Shown: one piece after another, positions 25,807-34,100 of the stretch
Layout: each line of letters starts with the position of its first letter
How positions within the stretch are numbered: the first letter of the stretch is position 1
Origin: Hyphomonas polymorpha PS728
Lineage (GTDB): Bacteria > Pseudomonadota > Alphaproteobacteria > Caulobacterales > Hyphomonadaceae
Length of the DNA: 64,000 nt
Assembly (NCBI RefSeq): GCF_000685315.1
Contig: NZ_ARYM01000003.1
Location: 62,001 to 126,000, forward strand
Direction of reading: 5' to 3'
Notes under the pieces: model-generated
The model's input: the letters and a program-made list of their open reading frames with translations, nothing else
Told to the model about the DNA's origin: nothing
Databases searched by the model: none
Translations under genes and position numbers: made by a program

Positions 25807-25821
25807 GATATTTCGAATATC
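25807..25821. promoter_or_regulatory. Perfect 15-base palindrome upstream of the oligopeptidase gene
   Basis: GATATTTCGAATATC is a 6-base inverted repeat around a TCG centre and ends 17 bases before the ATG of the S9 peptidase gene. Its position and symmetry suggest a repressor site overlapping the promoter or leader; the factor is unknown. Confidence 0.35.
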
Positions 25822-25838
25822 GATAAGCGGAGCCCCCC

Positions 25839-28076
25839 ATGCGCCTTGCTGCAAATCTCGCCGGCCTGATGGCCGCCACAACCCTTTTGACTGGATGTAT
25901 GACAGTGAACGAAGAGACGGACACGTCTGCGGCGCTGGTGGCAGACACGCCGGCGGCATCATGGCCGGCCCCGCCGGTGGCCCAGCGCATTGATCACGAG
26001 ATCACGCAGGTCGGCCGCACGCGGAACGACCCCTATAACTGGCTGAAGGACGAGAACTGGCAGGAGGTGATGCGCGAGCCGTCGCTGCTGCGCGCCGACA
26101 TCCGCGATTACCTGCTGGCAGAGAATGCCTTCACCAAGACTGTTCTGGAAGATCCGACGGCGGCGCTGCGCGAGGAGCTGTTTGCCGAGATGCGTGGGCG
26201 CATCAAGGAAGATGACAGCTCGGTTCCGGATATTGATGGTCCGTGGGCGTATTATACGCGCTTCCGTGAAGGGGGCGAGTATGCCGTGTTTGCACGCCGG
26301 CCGGCGGCGGATGCATTCAATGCCGCAGCGCCCGAGACGTTGCTGCTGGACGGTGACGCGCTGGGCGATGGGCAGGACTATTTTGCCTTTGGCGACATCG
26401 AGGTTTCCCCGGACCATAATTTCATTGCGTATGGCACGGACCTGAAAGGCAGCGAATTCTACCAGATCCGTGTAAAGAATATCGAGACGGGCGAAGATAC
26501 CGGCGTCCTGATCGATAATGCTTACGGGCCGATGGAGTGGAGCAAGACCGGCAAGGCCATCTTCTGGGTAGCGCGCGATTCCAATGGCCGCCCGAACGCG
26601 GTTTACCAGCGCAGCCTGGAAAGCGGAGAGGATATGCTGATCTATGAGGAGCAGGATCCGGCTTTCTTCGTCAGTATCTCCACAACCGAGAGCGAGGAGC
26701 TGATCCTTATCAATGCGTCCGGCCATACGACGTCGGAAATCCACTGGTTCCCCTCTGATGAACTGAACCCGAAGCTGCGCACGGTTGCGCCGCGCGTGAC
26801 GGACCACGAATATTCCGTGACCCAATGGGATGGTGAGTTCTACATCATCACCAATATGGATGGGGCGGTGGACTACAAGCTGATGAAGGCGCCGCTCAGC
26901 GCCACGTCGCCGGCAGAGTGGGAAGAGGTTATCCCGCATCGTCCGGGTACGCTGCTTATGGGTATCACGGCGCAGCAGGATTATCTGACGATCATGGAGC
27001 GCGAGAATGGCCTTCCGCGCATCGTGATCCAGGCGCGCGCCGATGGCTCGACCCATTCGATCAGCTTTGACGAAGCCGCTTATGAATTGCAGCTGGATGG
27101 AGGGTATGACTACAAGACACCAATCCTGCGTTTTGATTATGCCTCGCCCACAACGCCGGATCAGGTGTACGACTATGATCTGAACACGCGGGAAAAGACC
27201 CTGCGCAAGACGCGGGAAGTGCCCTCGGGCCATAACCCCGCCGACTATGTGGTTGAGCGGATCATGGCGCCATCCTGGGATGGGGCGGAGGTGCCGGTCA
27301 CTATCCTGCGCCACAAGGATACGCCTGTGGATGGCACGGCGCCGCTGCTGCTTTACGGCTACGGCTCTTATGGCATGTCGATGCCGGCGGATTTCCGCAC
27401 GGGGCGTCTCAGCCTTGTCGACCGCGGCTTCATCTATGCCATCGCCCATATCCGGGGCGGCATGGAGAAGGGCTATCAATGGTATCTGGACGGTAAGCTG
27501 GAGAAGAAGACCAATACCTTCAAGGACTTCGTGGTTGCCGGGGAATATCTCGTTGCCCAGGGCTATAGCGCCAAGGGTCGCGTGGTGGCGCATGGCGGGT
27601 CGGCCGGCGGTCTGCTGATGGGCGCTGCGGCGAACATGGATCCTGAGCTGTTCGGTGGCATCATTGCGGCTGTTCCGTTCGTGGACGTGCTGAACACGAT
27701 GTCGGACGAAAGCCTGCCGCTGACGCCGCCGGAGTGGCCGGAATGGGGCAATCCGCTGACGGATGAATCTGCCTATGACACCATCCTCGCCTACAGCCCC
27801 TATGACCAGGTGAGCAACAAGCCCTATCCGGCCATGCTGATCACGGGCGGCGTGACCGATCCGCGGGTGACCTATTGGGAACCGGCGAAATGGGCTGCCA
27901 AGCTGCGTCACGAGGCGCCGGAAGCAGGCCCCTATTTCCTGCGCATCAATATGGATGCCGGGCATGGCGGCGCTTCGGGCCGGTTTGAGGGGCTCAAGGA
28001 AGTGGCCACAGAGTATGCCTTCGCACTGGCGGCAGTCGGCAAGGTAGAGAACCTGAAGATCCAGCGCGGGGAGTAG
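25839..28076 (+). CDS. S9-family prolyl oligopeptidase (oligopeptidase B-like) lipoprotein
   Basis: A protein of 745 residues. MRLAANLAGLMAATTLLTGC provides a lipobox (Cys20), so it is an exported lipoprotein, unlike cytoplasmic PtrB. A seven-bladed propeller of about 400 residues precedes the alpha/beta hydrolase domain. The catalytic triad is visible: Ser in AHGGSAGGLLMGAA, Asp in LITGGVTDPRV and His in DAGHGGASGR. LLLYGYGSYGMSMP and GGMEKGYQWYLDGKLEKKTNTFKDF are typical of the oligopeptidase B branch. It should cut short peptides in the periplasm. It follows the palindrome at 25807. Confidence 0.92.
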   Translation: MRLAANLAGLMAATTLLTGCMTVNEETDTSAALVADTPAASWPAPPVAQRIDHEITQVGRTRNDPYNWLKDENWQEVMREPSLLRADIRDYLLAENAFTKTVLEDPTAALREELFAEMRGRIKEDDSSVPDIDGPWAYYTRFREGGEYAVFARRPAADAFNAAAPETLLLDGDALGDGQDYFAFGDIEVSPDHNFIAYGTDLKGSEFYQIRVKNIETGEDTGVLIDNAYGPMEWSKTGKAIFWVARDSNGRPNAVYQRSLESGEDMLIYEEQDPAFFVSISTTESEELILINASGHTTSEIHWFPSDELNPKLRTVAPRVTDHEYSVTQWDGEFYIITNMDGAVDYKLMKAPLSATSPAEWEEVIPHRPGTLLMGITAQQDYLTIMERENGLPRIVIQARADGSTHSISFDEAAYELQLDGGYDYKTPILRFDYASPTTPDQVYDYDLNTREKTLRKTREVPSGHNPADYVVERIMAPSWDGAEVPVTILRHKDTPVDGTAPLLLYGYGSYGMSMPADFRTGRLSLVDRGFIYAIAHIRGGMEKGYQWYLDGKLEKKTNTFKDFVVAGEYLVAQGYSAKGRVVAHGGSAGGLLMGAAANMDPELFGGIIAAVPFVDVLNTMSDESLPLTPPEWPEWGNPLTDESAYDTILAYSPYDQVSNKPYPAMLITGGVTDPRVTYWEPAKWAAKLRHEAPEAGPYFLRINMDAGHGGASGRFEGLKEVATEYAFALAAVGKVENLKIQRGE

Positions 28077-28082
28077 AGCCGG

Positions 28083-28544
28083 TTGCTCTACAGCCTCGAC
28101 TGTGAGTTCAACGGTTTCGGCGGAGAGCTCATCAGCTTAGCCCTTTCGGGTGAGGCCGGTGAGCTCTACCTTTGCCGTCCGCATGCTGAGCTTGACGCGC
28201 TGGACCTGCATCCGTGGGTGGAGGAGAATGTTCTGCCGCTTCTGGATGTGAACGGGGCACGGCCCGTGGTTTTGCCCCAGGAGGCGTTCGGGCGCGCCAT
28301 ACAGGCCTTCCTTAAGAATGACACTGCCCCTTGCGTGATTGCGGACTGGCCCGAAGATCTGACGCATCTGATGCAATGCCTGATCCTGTCACCGGGACAG
28401 ATGGTGCGGATACCGGATCTGACGCTGAAGCTGATGCAGGTGTCTTCCTGGCCGAGCGACCTGGAGGGCGCGATCCAGCATAATGCCCTGTGGGATGCGC
28501 GCGCTTTGCGGCGGGCGCTCACGCTCAATCGCGGCGAAATCTGA
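28083..28544 (+). CDS. Small DEDDh-like 3'-5' exonuclease-fold protein
   Basis: A protein of 153 residues starting with TTG six bases after the peptidase gene; GGGGAG overlaps that gene's end and can serve as its ribosome site. LYSLDCEFNGFGGELISLAL resembles Exo I of the RNase H-like exonucleases (D6, E8). CVIADWPEDLTHL offers Exo II (D88 or D92) and AIQHNALWDARALRRAL resembles Exo III, with H133 and D138 spaced as in DEDDh enzymes. I infer a 3'-5' nuclease; its substrate is unknown. It is shorter than most relatives. Confidence 0.65.
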   Translation: MLYSLDCEFNGFGGELISLALSGEAGELYLCRPHAELDALDLHPWVEENVLPLLDVNGARPVVLPQEAFGRAIQAFLKNDTAPCVIADWPEDLTHLMQCLILSPGQMVRIPDLTLKLMQVSSWPSDLEGAIQHNALWDARALRRALTLNRGEI

Positions 28545-28554
28545 GGGCAAAGGA

Positions 28555-28583
28555 AAAGGGAGGCGAAACGCCTCCCTTTGTTT
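28555..28583. terminator. Bidirectional terminator between convergent genes
   Basis: A perfect 11-base-pair stem AAAGGGAGGCG (28555-28565) and CGCCTCCCTTT (28569-28579) closes an AAA loop. T-rich tracts follow on both strands (TTTGTTT on plus, TTTTCCTTT on minus), so it can end both the exonuclease-like gene and the convergent MaoC gene. Confidence 0.88.
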
Positions 28584-28610
28584 ATCTGGCCATGGGGCCT
28601 GAGGGGCAAA

Positions 28611-29066
28611 TCAGCCGTAGAGCACCGTGATCGACTCAGCGACGAGGGCCGGGCGGTCCTGACCTTCGATCTCGACGGTGGCTTCCATCTTCATCTGCTT
28701 GCCGCCCGATTTGGCTTCGACCGACAGGCATTTCTGACGCAGGCGAACCTTGGAGTTTACAGGCACCATATTGGTGAAGCGCACTTTATCGGAGCCATAG
28801 TTGATGCCGCGGGTGACGCCTTCCACGCGGAGCACTTCGGCGCCGAGCATGGGGAGCAGCGACAGGGTGAGGAAGCCGTGGGCGATGGTGGAGCCCATCA
28901 TCTGCTTGGCTTTTTCCTCGTCGACGTGGATCCATTGATGGTCGCCGGTCGCGTCAGCGAAAAGGTTGATTCGGGCCTGGTCGATGAGGTGCCAGTCGGA
29001 CACGCCGACTTCCTGTCCAGCCAGGGATTCGAGATCGGCGTAGGCAATTTTGCGCGGATTGGCCAT
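28611..29066 (-). CDS. MaoC-like (R)-enoyl-CoA hydratase family protein
   Basis: A hot-dog fold protein of 151 residues. The ATG at 29066 has AAGGAGG 7 bases upstream, ruling out longer in-frame starts. The family catalytic region is present: FADATGDHQWIHVDEEKAKQM supplies the Asp/His pair, and GSTIAHGFLTLSLLPML is the following conserved helix. It likely hydrates enoyl-CoA thioesters. The acyl-CoA synthetase gene 0.6 kb away on the same strand suggests a shared lipid-degradation theme, but a membrane protein gene in the opposite direction separates them. Confidence 0.88.
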   Translation of the reverse strand: MANPRKIAYADLESLAGQEVGVSDWHLIDQARINLFADATGDHQWIHVDEEKAKQMMGSTIAHGFLTLSLLPMLGAEVLRVEGVTRGINYGSDKVRFTNMVPVNSKVRLRQKCLSVEAKSGGKQMKMEATVEIEGQDRPALVAESITVLYG

Positions 29067-29202
29067 GGGATTCCTCCTTGAATGTATAAGACTTCTTGTG
29101 GCGCGGCGCGGGCCAATCTGCAAGGTTAACTGAGCGTCAACCCCAAACAGCCTAATGCGGGCTGCCGCCATGGGCGTGGCAGGGCTGACGAGGGAGGCAG
29201 AA

Positions 29203-29562
29203 ATGGCCGAGTCGCCAACGATTTCGATTGAACCCGGTAGCCGGAGCAATGCCAACCTTATTTATTTTCTCTACATTGTGGCACCCGTCTTCTTTCAGAT
29301 ACTGGCGCTGGTTGGCGTGGTGATGGCCTATCTCGGCAAGGGCAAGGGAGATGCCCTCATCGAGAACCACTACCGCAACCAGATCAACATCTTCTGGAAG
29401 ATGCTGCTGTATTGCGTGATCTCGGGCCTGCTGACTTTCCTGCTGATCGGGCTCCTGCTCTTCCTGGCGGCGCTGGTCTGGTACATCGTGCGGATCGTGA
29501 AGGGCATGCAGGCGCTTGCCGCCGGCGAGATGGTGGAAAATCCGGATAGCTGGCTGCTGTGA
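29203..29562 (+). CDS. DUF4870-like small membrane protein
   Basis: A protein of 119 residues with three predicted membrane helices: LIYFLYIVAPVFFQILALVGVVMAYL, IFWKMLLYCVISGLLTFLLI and LLLFLAALVWYIVRIVKGM. Between the first two lies the charged ENHYRNQINIFW motif typical of DUF4870-type proteins. ATG 29203 is chosen because GGGAGG lies 7 bases upstream, whereas the upstream in-frame ATG has no site. Function unknown; a structural or stress-related membrane role is possible. Confidence 0.72.
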   Translation: MAESPTISIEPGSRSNANLIYFLYIVAPVFFQILALVGVVMAYLGKGKGDALIENHYRNQINIFWKMLLYCVISGLLTFLLIGLLLFLAALVWYIVRIVKGMQALAAGEMVENPDSWLL

Positions 29563-29564
29563 CG

Positions 29565-29593
29565 TAAAAAAGGGCCGCATGGCTGCGGCCCTT
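29565..29593 (-). terminator. Terminator of the acyl-CoA synthetase gene
   Basis: Stem AAGGGCCGCA (29570-29579) and TGCGGCCCTT (29584-29593) closes a TGGC loop. On the minus strand it is followed by TTTTTT, 33 bases after the synthetase stop. On the plus strand it may also slow transcription from the gene ending at 29562. Confidence 0.85.
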
Positions 29594-29625
29594 GAATTCT
29601 GGTTTCTGATGAATCCGCCGCGCGA

Positions 29626-31173
29626 TCAGACGATGCGGCTGTTCTTGTTGCCCCAGTAGCGGTCGCGGATGAGGCGCTTGTAGAGCTTGCCGGTCGGGTG
29701 GCGGGGCAGTTCGGGGTCGAAGTCGATGCTCTTGGGGCATTTGAGCTTCGAGAGGTTTGCCTGCGCGAAGGCCATCAGCTCGGCGGCCAGTTCCTCGGAC
29801 GGCGCAATGCCGGGCATTGGCTGGACGACGGCTTTCACGGCCTCGCCGAAGTCTTCATCCGGCACGCCGATCACGGCGACATCGGCCACTTTCGGGTGGG
29901 TGATCAGAACGTTTTCGGTTTCCTGCGGATAGATGTTCACGCCGCCGGAGATGATCATGAAGGCCTTGCGGTCTGTCAGATAGAGGAAACCCTCTTCATC
30001 CAGCTTGCCGACATCGCCAAGGGACGACCAGTCGGGATGTTTGGGGTTGAGGGCGGCTTTGTTCTTTTCCGGGTCGTTGTGATAGTTCGGCGGCGTGGTG
30101 CCGGAGAAGTAGACCTGGCCTTCCTCGCCGATCGGAAGCTCGTTGCCTTCCTCGTCGCAGATGTGGACCTTGCCGTGGATGGCGCGGCCGACCGTGCCTT
30201 TGTGGGTCAGCCAGTCAGGGCTTTTCACATAAGTCATGCCGTTGCCCTCAGAGCCGGCATAGTACTCGTCGATGACCGGGCCCCACCAGGCAATCATCTG
30301 TTCCTTGACCGGGACCGGGCAGGGCGCGGCGGCATGGATGGCGAAGGTCATGCTGGAGACGTCATACTTCTTGCGGACGTCTTCGGGCAGTTTCAGCATC
30401 TTCACGAACATGGTCGGCACGACCTGCGTGTGTGTGACCTTGTATTTCTCGACCGCTTTCAGGAAGTCTTCCGGATCGAACTTCTCCATCACGATGACGG
30501 TCGAGCCGATGCGCGTGAAGGTCATGCACCAGCGCAGCGGCGCGGCGTGGTAAAGCGGGGCGGGCGAGAGATAGACCGAGTCCGGGCTGGCGCCGGACAT
30601 GGCGCGGGCAATCTGGACGAGGATGTTGTCAGCGTCGATGGGCAGGTTTCGTTCCAGCGGCGGACGGATGCCTTTCGGGCGGCCCGTGGTGCCGGAGGAG
30701 TAGAGCATGTCGGTGCCCGCCATCTCGTCAGCAACCGGTGTCTTGGGGAAGGGAGCGGCGTGCGCCTCCAGAGCGGTGAAGCCGGCAACCTCGCCATCAA
30801 TGGACCAGAGGTCTGTCAGGCCGGCGGCCTTGGCTGCTTCCAGGGCAACGCCTGCCTTGTTGGCGCCTGCGATGAGCAGTTTCGAGCCAGAGTCTTCGAT
30901 GATGTACTGAACTTCCGGCGCCGTCAGGCGCGAGGAGATGCAGACATAGTAGAGGCCGGCGCGCTGGGCGCCCCAGCAGATTTCGAAATAGCGCGGGGAG
31001 TTTTCCGCGAAGATGGCGATGGTGTCGCCGGGCTGGCAGCCAGCCGCGCGCAGGGCGTGGGCGATCTGGTTGGAGCGCTCGTCCAGTTGGCGGAACGTGA
31101 TGGTTTCGCCCGATCCGGCCATGATGATGGCGGGTTTGTCGGGGTGGGTCCGCGCGTGATGACAAGGGTGCAT
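29626..31173 (-). CDS. AMP-dependent acyl-CoA synthetase
   Basis: A protein of 515 residues of the adenylate-forming superfamily; it activates a carboxylic acid, probably a fatty acid, to the acyl-CoA. The ATG at 31173 follows GGAGGAG. The P-loop motif is MLYSSGTTGRPKGIRPP; the YAGSEGNG segment is A5-like. SLGDVGKLDEEGFLYLTDRKAFMIISGGVNIYPQETE contains the hinge aspartate, and PTGKLYKRLIRDRYW the catalytic C-terminal lysine. Chain length cannot be told from sequence; a bile-acid or aromatic acid ligase is possible. Confidence 0.9.
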   Translation of the reverse strand: MHPCHHARTHPDKPAIIMAGSGETITFRQLDERSNQIAHALRAAGCQPGDTIAIFAENSPRYFEICWGAQRAGLYYVCISSRLTAPEVQYIIEDSGSKLLIAGANKAGVALEAAKAAGLTDLWSIDGEVAGFTALEAHAAPFPKTPVADEMAGTDMLYSSGTTGRPKGIRPPLERNLPIDADNILVQIARAMSGASPDSVYLSPAPLYHAAPLRWCMTFTRIGSTVIVMEKFDPEDFLKAVEKYKVTHTQVVPTMFVKMLKLPEDVRKKYDVSSMTFAIHAAAPCPVPVKEQMIAWWGPVIDEYYAGSEGNGMTYVKSPDWLTHKGTVGRAIHGKVHICDEEGNELPIGEEGQVYFSGTTPPNYHNDPEKNKAALNPKHPDWSSLGDVGKLDEEGFLYLTDRKAFMIISGGVNIYPQETENVLITHPKVADVAVIGVPDEDFGEAVKAVVQPMPGIAPSEELAAELMAFAQANLSKLKCPKSIDFDPELPRHPTGKLYKRLIRDRYWGNKNSRIV

Positions 31174-31351
31174 GACGTATCTCCTCCGGGTGTGAAGCCT
31201 CGGCGCCAGGGGGCCAGCTTCAGTCTCGCGGCGGACTTTAACGACCCTTAAGGGACTGTCCACGACTGACCTAACGAGAGGGCCTGCGATTCCAGTGTCT
31301 TAGGGCCGGAGGGGCGTGCCCGGCCCCTTGCGAGGCCGGGCAGCAGAGGGG

Positions 31352-33007
31352 TCAGGGCTCCATCGGGCCGTTGAACTGGCGGGCGAAGAAGTCGTCCTTC
31401 CGCCAGAGGGGGCGCTGGTCCGCATTGGCGAGCGCCAGGGCGATGCGCGCCTTGATGGCGGCAAAGCGGGCGGCGGCGTCAAAGTCGATGGAGTTGGCCA
31501 TATCGTCTGACGGGCGGTGATAGTTCGTCGTCATGTGGCGGGCGAACTCTTCAGCGCCGCCATTCTCCCAGCCGGGGATGAGATAGACCGACGGAATGCC
31601 CGCTTCGACGAAGCGGAAATGGTCTGACCGGGTGAAGAGGCCCTGATCGGGCACCGGGTCCGGGCTGAGGGTGATGTCCATCTCGGCGGCCGCCTTCTCG
31701 ACTTCCTCGATGATGGTGGAGCGGGCGCCGCCGAACACCACCAGATCGGTGAAGGGGTAGGTCAGGATCGGCATGTCGAGATTGACATTGGCGACAATGT
31801 TGCCTTTCGGCACGGTCGGGTTCAGCGCGAAATATTGCGCGCCCAGGAGGCCTTTCTCTTCAGCGGTCAGGGCGATGAACATGACGGAGCGTTTCATCGC
31901 GGGGCCGGCCTTCAGCATGCGGGCGGCCTCCAGCAGGGTGGCGATGCCGCTGGCATTGTCGAGCGCGCCATTGTTGATCTGGTCGCCTTCGATGCCGCGT
32001 GTGATGCCGATATGATCGAGGTGCGCGGTCAGCACGATGACCTCATTCTTGAGCACCGGGTCCGTGCCTTCGATCATGCCGATGACGTTGGCGGATTGAA
32101 CCTGATCGTGCGTGGAGGTCTGGGTGAGGTGGATGGTGTAGGGAAGCGCGAAGCTCTTTACAGTGCCGCCTTCAGCCTCGGCGGCTTCCAGGATGGCTGG
32201 CCAGCTTTCGCCGGTGCCTTCGAACAGCTTCGCGGCGCTGTCGAGCGAGACCGAAGCGCCGGCCTTGATGTTGGGCGCCCTGTCGAATGGCGCGCCGTCT
32301 GCGCTGATCCAGGTGAGGCTGGCGCCATCGAGGCGGCCTTCACGGATCAGGCGCTCGAAAGGATAAACACCGCGTGAGGTCGGCGTTTCCAGCGTGACGA
32401 TACCGATTGCCCCGTGCTCGGAGGCGTTCACGAACTTGCGGCTACCGTAAAAGGCGCGCTCTTCGCTCTGGATGCCTTTCGGCGTGCCCGAGAGCATGAC
32501 GGCAATCTTGCCGTTGAGGTCGAGTCCTGCATAATCGTCCCGGCCAAGATCAGGCGCGACGATACCGAAGCCGACGAATACGGCTTCACCGGTCACATCG
32601 GTTGAGGGCGCGGAGAGGGAATTGCCCATGGCATAGTCCACATTCTCCGTAAACGGAACGGGCGCGCCGGTAGCAGTGTTGGTAACTTCCATCAGCCGGC
32701 CTTCGGGCGCGCGGACAGAGCGCAGGAAGGTGATCGTCTGCATATAGCTGCCAGCGTTTCCGGCAGGCTTGAGGCCGATCTCGGAAAACTCGGCGGCAAC
32801 ATAGTCTGCGGCCAGGTCAAAGCCGGGCGTGCCGGCTTCGCGGCCTTCCAGATCGTCCGAGGCCAGGAACTTCATATCGGCGCGGATGTTTTCCGCGTTG
32901 GCCCCGGGCAGCTCTACCGGGGCAGGCGGTGGCGGAGGTGCCGCGGGCACGCAGGCGCCGAGCATCAGAGCGGCGGCGAGCACAAGGCTGGGCAGGGATC
33001 GGGACAT
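31352..33007 (-). CDS. M28-family metallopeptidase lipoprotein with an inserted PA domain
   Basis: A protein of 551 residues starting MSRSLPSLVLAAALMLGAC, with a lipobox (Cys19), followed by a proline run. Residues 115-260 look like a PA domain (EAVFVGFGIVAPDLGRDDYAGLDLNGKIAVML). The M28 zinc site follows: TAHLDHIG (His), NGALDNASGIATLLEAAR (bridging Asp), ALTAEEKGLLGAQYF (catalytic Glu and zinc Glu), NLDMP and SDHFRFVEAGIPSVYL (last His). Exported aminopeptidases of this type release N-terminal residues from peptides. A GC-rich hairpin at 31318-31341 lies downstream but lacks a T run. Confidence 0.9.
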   Translation of the reverse strand: MSRSLPSLVLAAALMLGACVPAAPPPPPAPVELPGANAENIRADMKFLASDDLEGREAGTPGFDLAADYVAAEFSEIGLKPAGNAGSYMQTITFLRSVRAPEGRLMEVTNTATGAPVPFTENVDYAMGNSLSAPSTDVTGEAVFVGFGIVAPDLGRDDYAGLDLNGKIAVMLSGTPKGIQSEERAFYGSRKFVNASEHGAIGIVTLETPTSRGVYPFERLIREGRLDGASLTWISADGAPFDRAPNIKAGASVSLDSAAKLFEGTGESWPAILEAAEAEGGTVKSFALPYTIHLTQTSTHDQVQSANVIGMIEGTDPVLKNEVIVLTAHLDHIGITRGIEGDQINNGALDNASGIATLLEAARMLKAGPAMKRSVMFIALTAEEKGLLGAQYFALNPTVPKGNIVANVNLDMPILTYPFTDLVVFGGARSTIIEEVEKAAAEMDITLSPDPVPDQGLFTRSDHFRFVEAGIPSVYLIPGWENGGAEEFARHMTTNYHRPSDDMANSIDFDAAARFAAIKARIALALANADQRPLWRKDDFFARQFNGPMEP

Positions 33008-33039
33008 TCAGCAGTCTTTCTTCGGGATAGGCGGCGGGA

Positions 33040-33621
33040 TCAGAACTCGCGTAGCCAGTAATTCATGGGGTGGGTGAAGTCTGGTCCGCCGGGCATTGTG
33101 GGCCAGGCAAATTCCGTAACAAGGCCTGGCAGTTTGCGATAGCCGCGCTTCTGCCAGAAACTGTCGAGCGGGCTGTAGTCCGCCGGTCTCTGGGGATGGT
33201 CTGCCGGGCGGTCTACAGCGCAGAAACAGGCGCGGGCATAGCCCCGTTCCTGCGCGTGTGTTTCACGGGCATCGAAGAAAGCATGGCCCAGGCCCCGCCC
33301 GCGATAGCCGGATTTCAAAACCGACTCCCCGAAATAGAAGGTGGAGGCAAGATCAAAGCCGGCGTCTCTCAACGGCGCTGCAAACTCGCCGTGATGATCA
33401 TCGATGGCCGATCCGGTGGCGCAGCCAATAATCTCGCCCTCTTCTTCGGCGGCAAAGATGAAGGCATCGCGCGCTTTTGCAAAGGTGCGCAGGTATTTCT
33501 GCTCGTATTCTTCCGTGCCTGCATAGAGATAGGGGAAGGTCGCAAACACTTCGATGCGCAGGCGCGCCAGCGCGGGGAGGGCGCGCTCCAGATCTTCTCC
33601 CGTCAGAGGGCGGACGATCAT
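33040..33621 (-). CDS. GNAT-family N-acetyltransferase
   Basis: A protein of 193 residues. The ATG at 33621 overlaps the stop of the upstream SnoaL-like gene (ATGA), pointing to translational coupling. MIVRPLTGEDLERALPALARLRIEVFATFPYLY opens like GNAT proteins; SVLKSGYRGRGLGHAFFDARETHAQERG is the acetyl-CoA binding motif A with the R-G-x-G-L/A pyrophosphate loop. The C-terminus (SFWQKRGYRKL, TEFAW) fits motif B. The substrate is unknown. Confidence 0.85.
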   Translation of the reverse strand: MIVRPLTGEDLERALPALARLRIEVFATFPYLYAGTEEYEQKYLRTFAKARDAFIFAAEEEGEIIGCATGSAIDDHHGEFAAPLRDAGFDLASTFYFGESVLKSGYRGRGLGHAFFDARETHAQERGYARACFCAVDRPADHPQRPADYSPLDSFWQKRGYRKLPGLVTEFAWPTMPGGPDFTHPMNYWLREF

Positions 33622-34019
33622 GAGACCTGCCGGATCCATTCCTTGAGATTGTAATAGGTGGTGACGCGCTGAATTTCACCATCCTTCACATCAAAGAAGG
33701 CGCCGGCGGGCAGGCGGTATGTCTGGCCGTTGGCTTCGGGCAGGCCGGCATCTGTCTTCTTGTAGACACCGTTGACGATGAACTCCGCCGAGGCGCGGGT
33801 GCCATCCGGGGAGGCCATCACCACGATGTCGGTCAGGGTCTCATCATAGCAGTCATCCATATGCGCGATGAAGTCTGCAAAGGCTGCGCGCCCGCCACGC
33901 TTGTCGCCCTCATTGACGAAGTGATTGATGTTTTCCGAAACACAGCCCGCCATGGCGTTCCAGTCCTTGGCGTTGAAGGCGGCGTAATAGCGGCTGATGA
34001 GCTCGGGCGTGGGGGTCAT
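33618..34019 (-). CDS. SnoaL-like / ketosteroid isomerase-fold protein
   Basis: A protein of 133 residues with the NTF2-like cone fold pattern: ELISRYYAAFNAKDWNAMAGCVSENINHFVNEGDKRGG at the N-terminus, FADFIAHMDDCYDETLTDIVVM, then the AEFIVNGVYKKTDAG strand and AGAFFDVKDGEIQRVTTYYNLKEW. It resembles the ketosteroid-isomerase-related subgroup often found beside GNAT genes. It may be an isomerase or hydrolase, or bind a small hydrophobic ligand. Coupled to the following GNAT gene. Confidence 0.8.
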   Translation of the reverse strand: MTPTPELISRYYAAFNAKDWNAMAGCVSENINHFVNEGDKRGGRAAFADFIAHMDDCYDETLTDIVVMASPDGTRASAEFIVNGVYKKTDAGLPEANGQTYRLPAGAFFDVKDGEIQRVTTYYNLKEWIRQVS

Positions 34020-34100
34020 TCGGGCATTCCTGCTTAGCGGCGTAAAAGAATTTGAGCCGATTATATCCCGCGAATCCGGCGCGCCAACACTATGCGCAGC

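Noticed and set aside
31318-31341. Terminator downstream of the M28 peptidase gene
   Set aside because: GCCCGGCC/GGCCGGGC can form a hairpin but no T-rich tract follows on the minus strand, so it cannot be called a rho-independent terminator.
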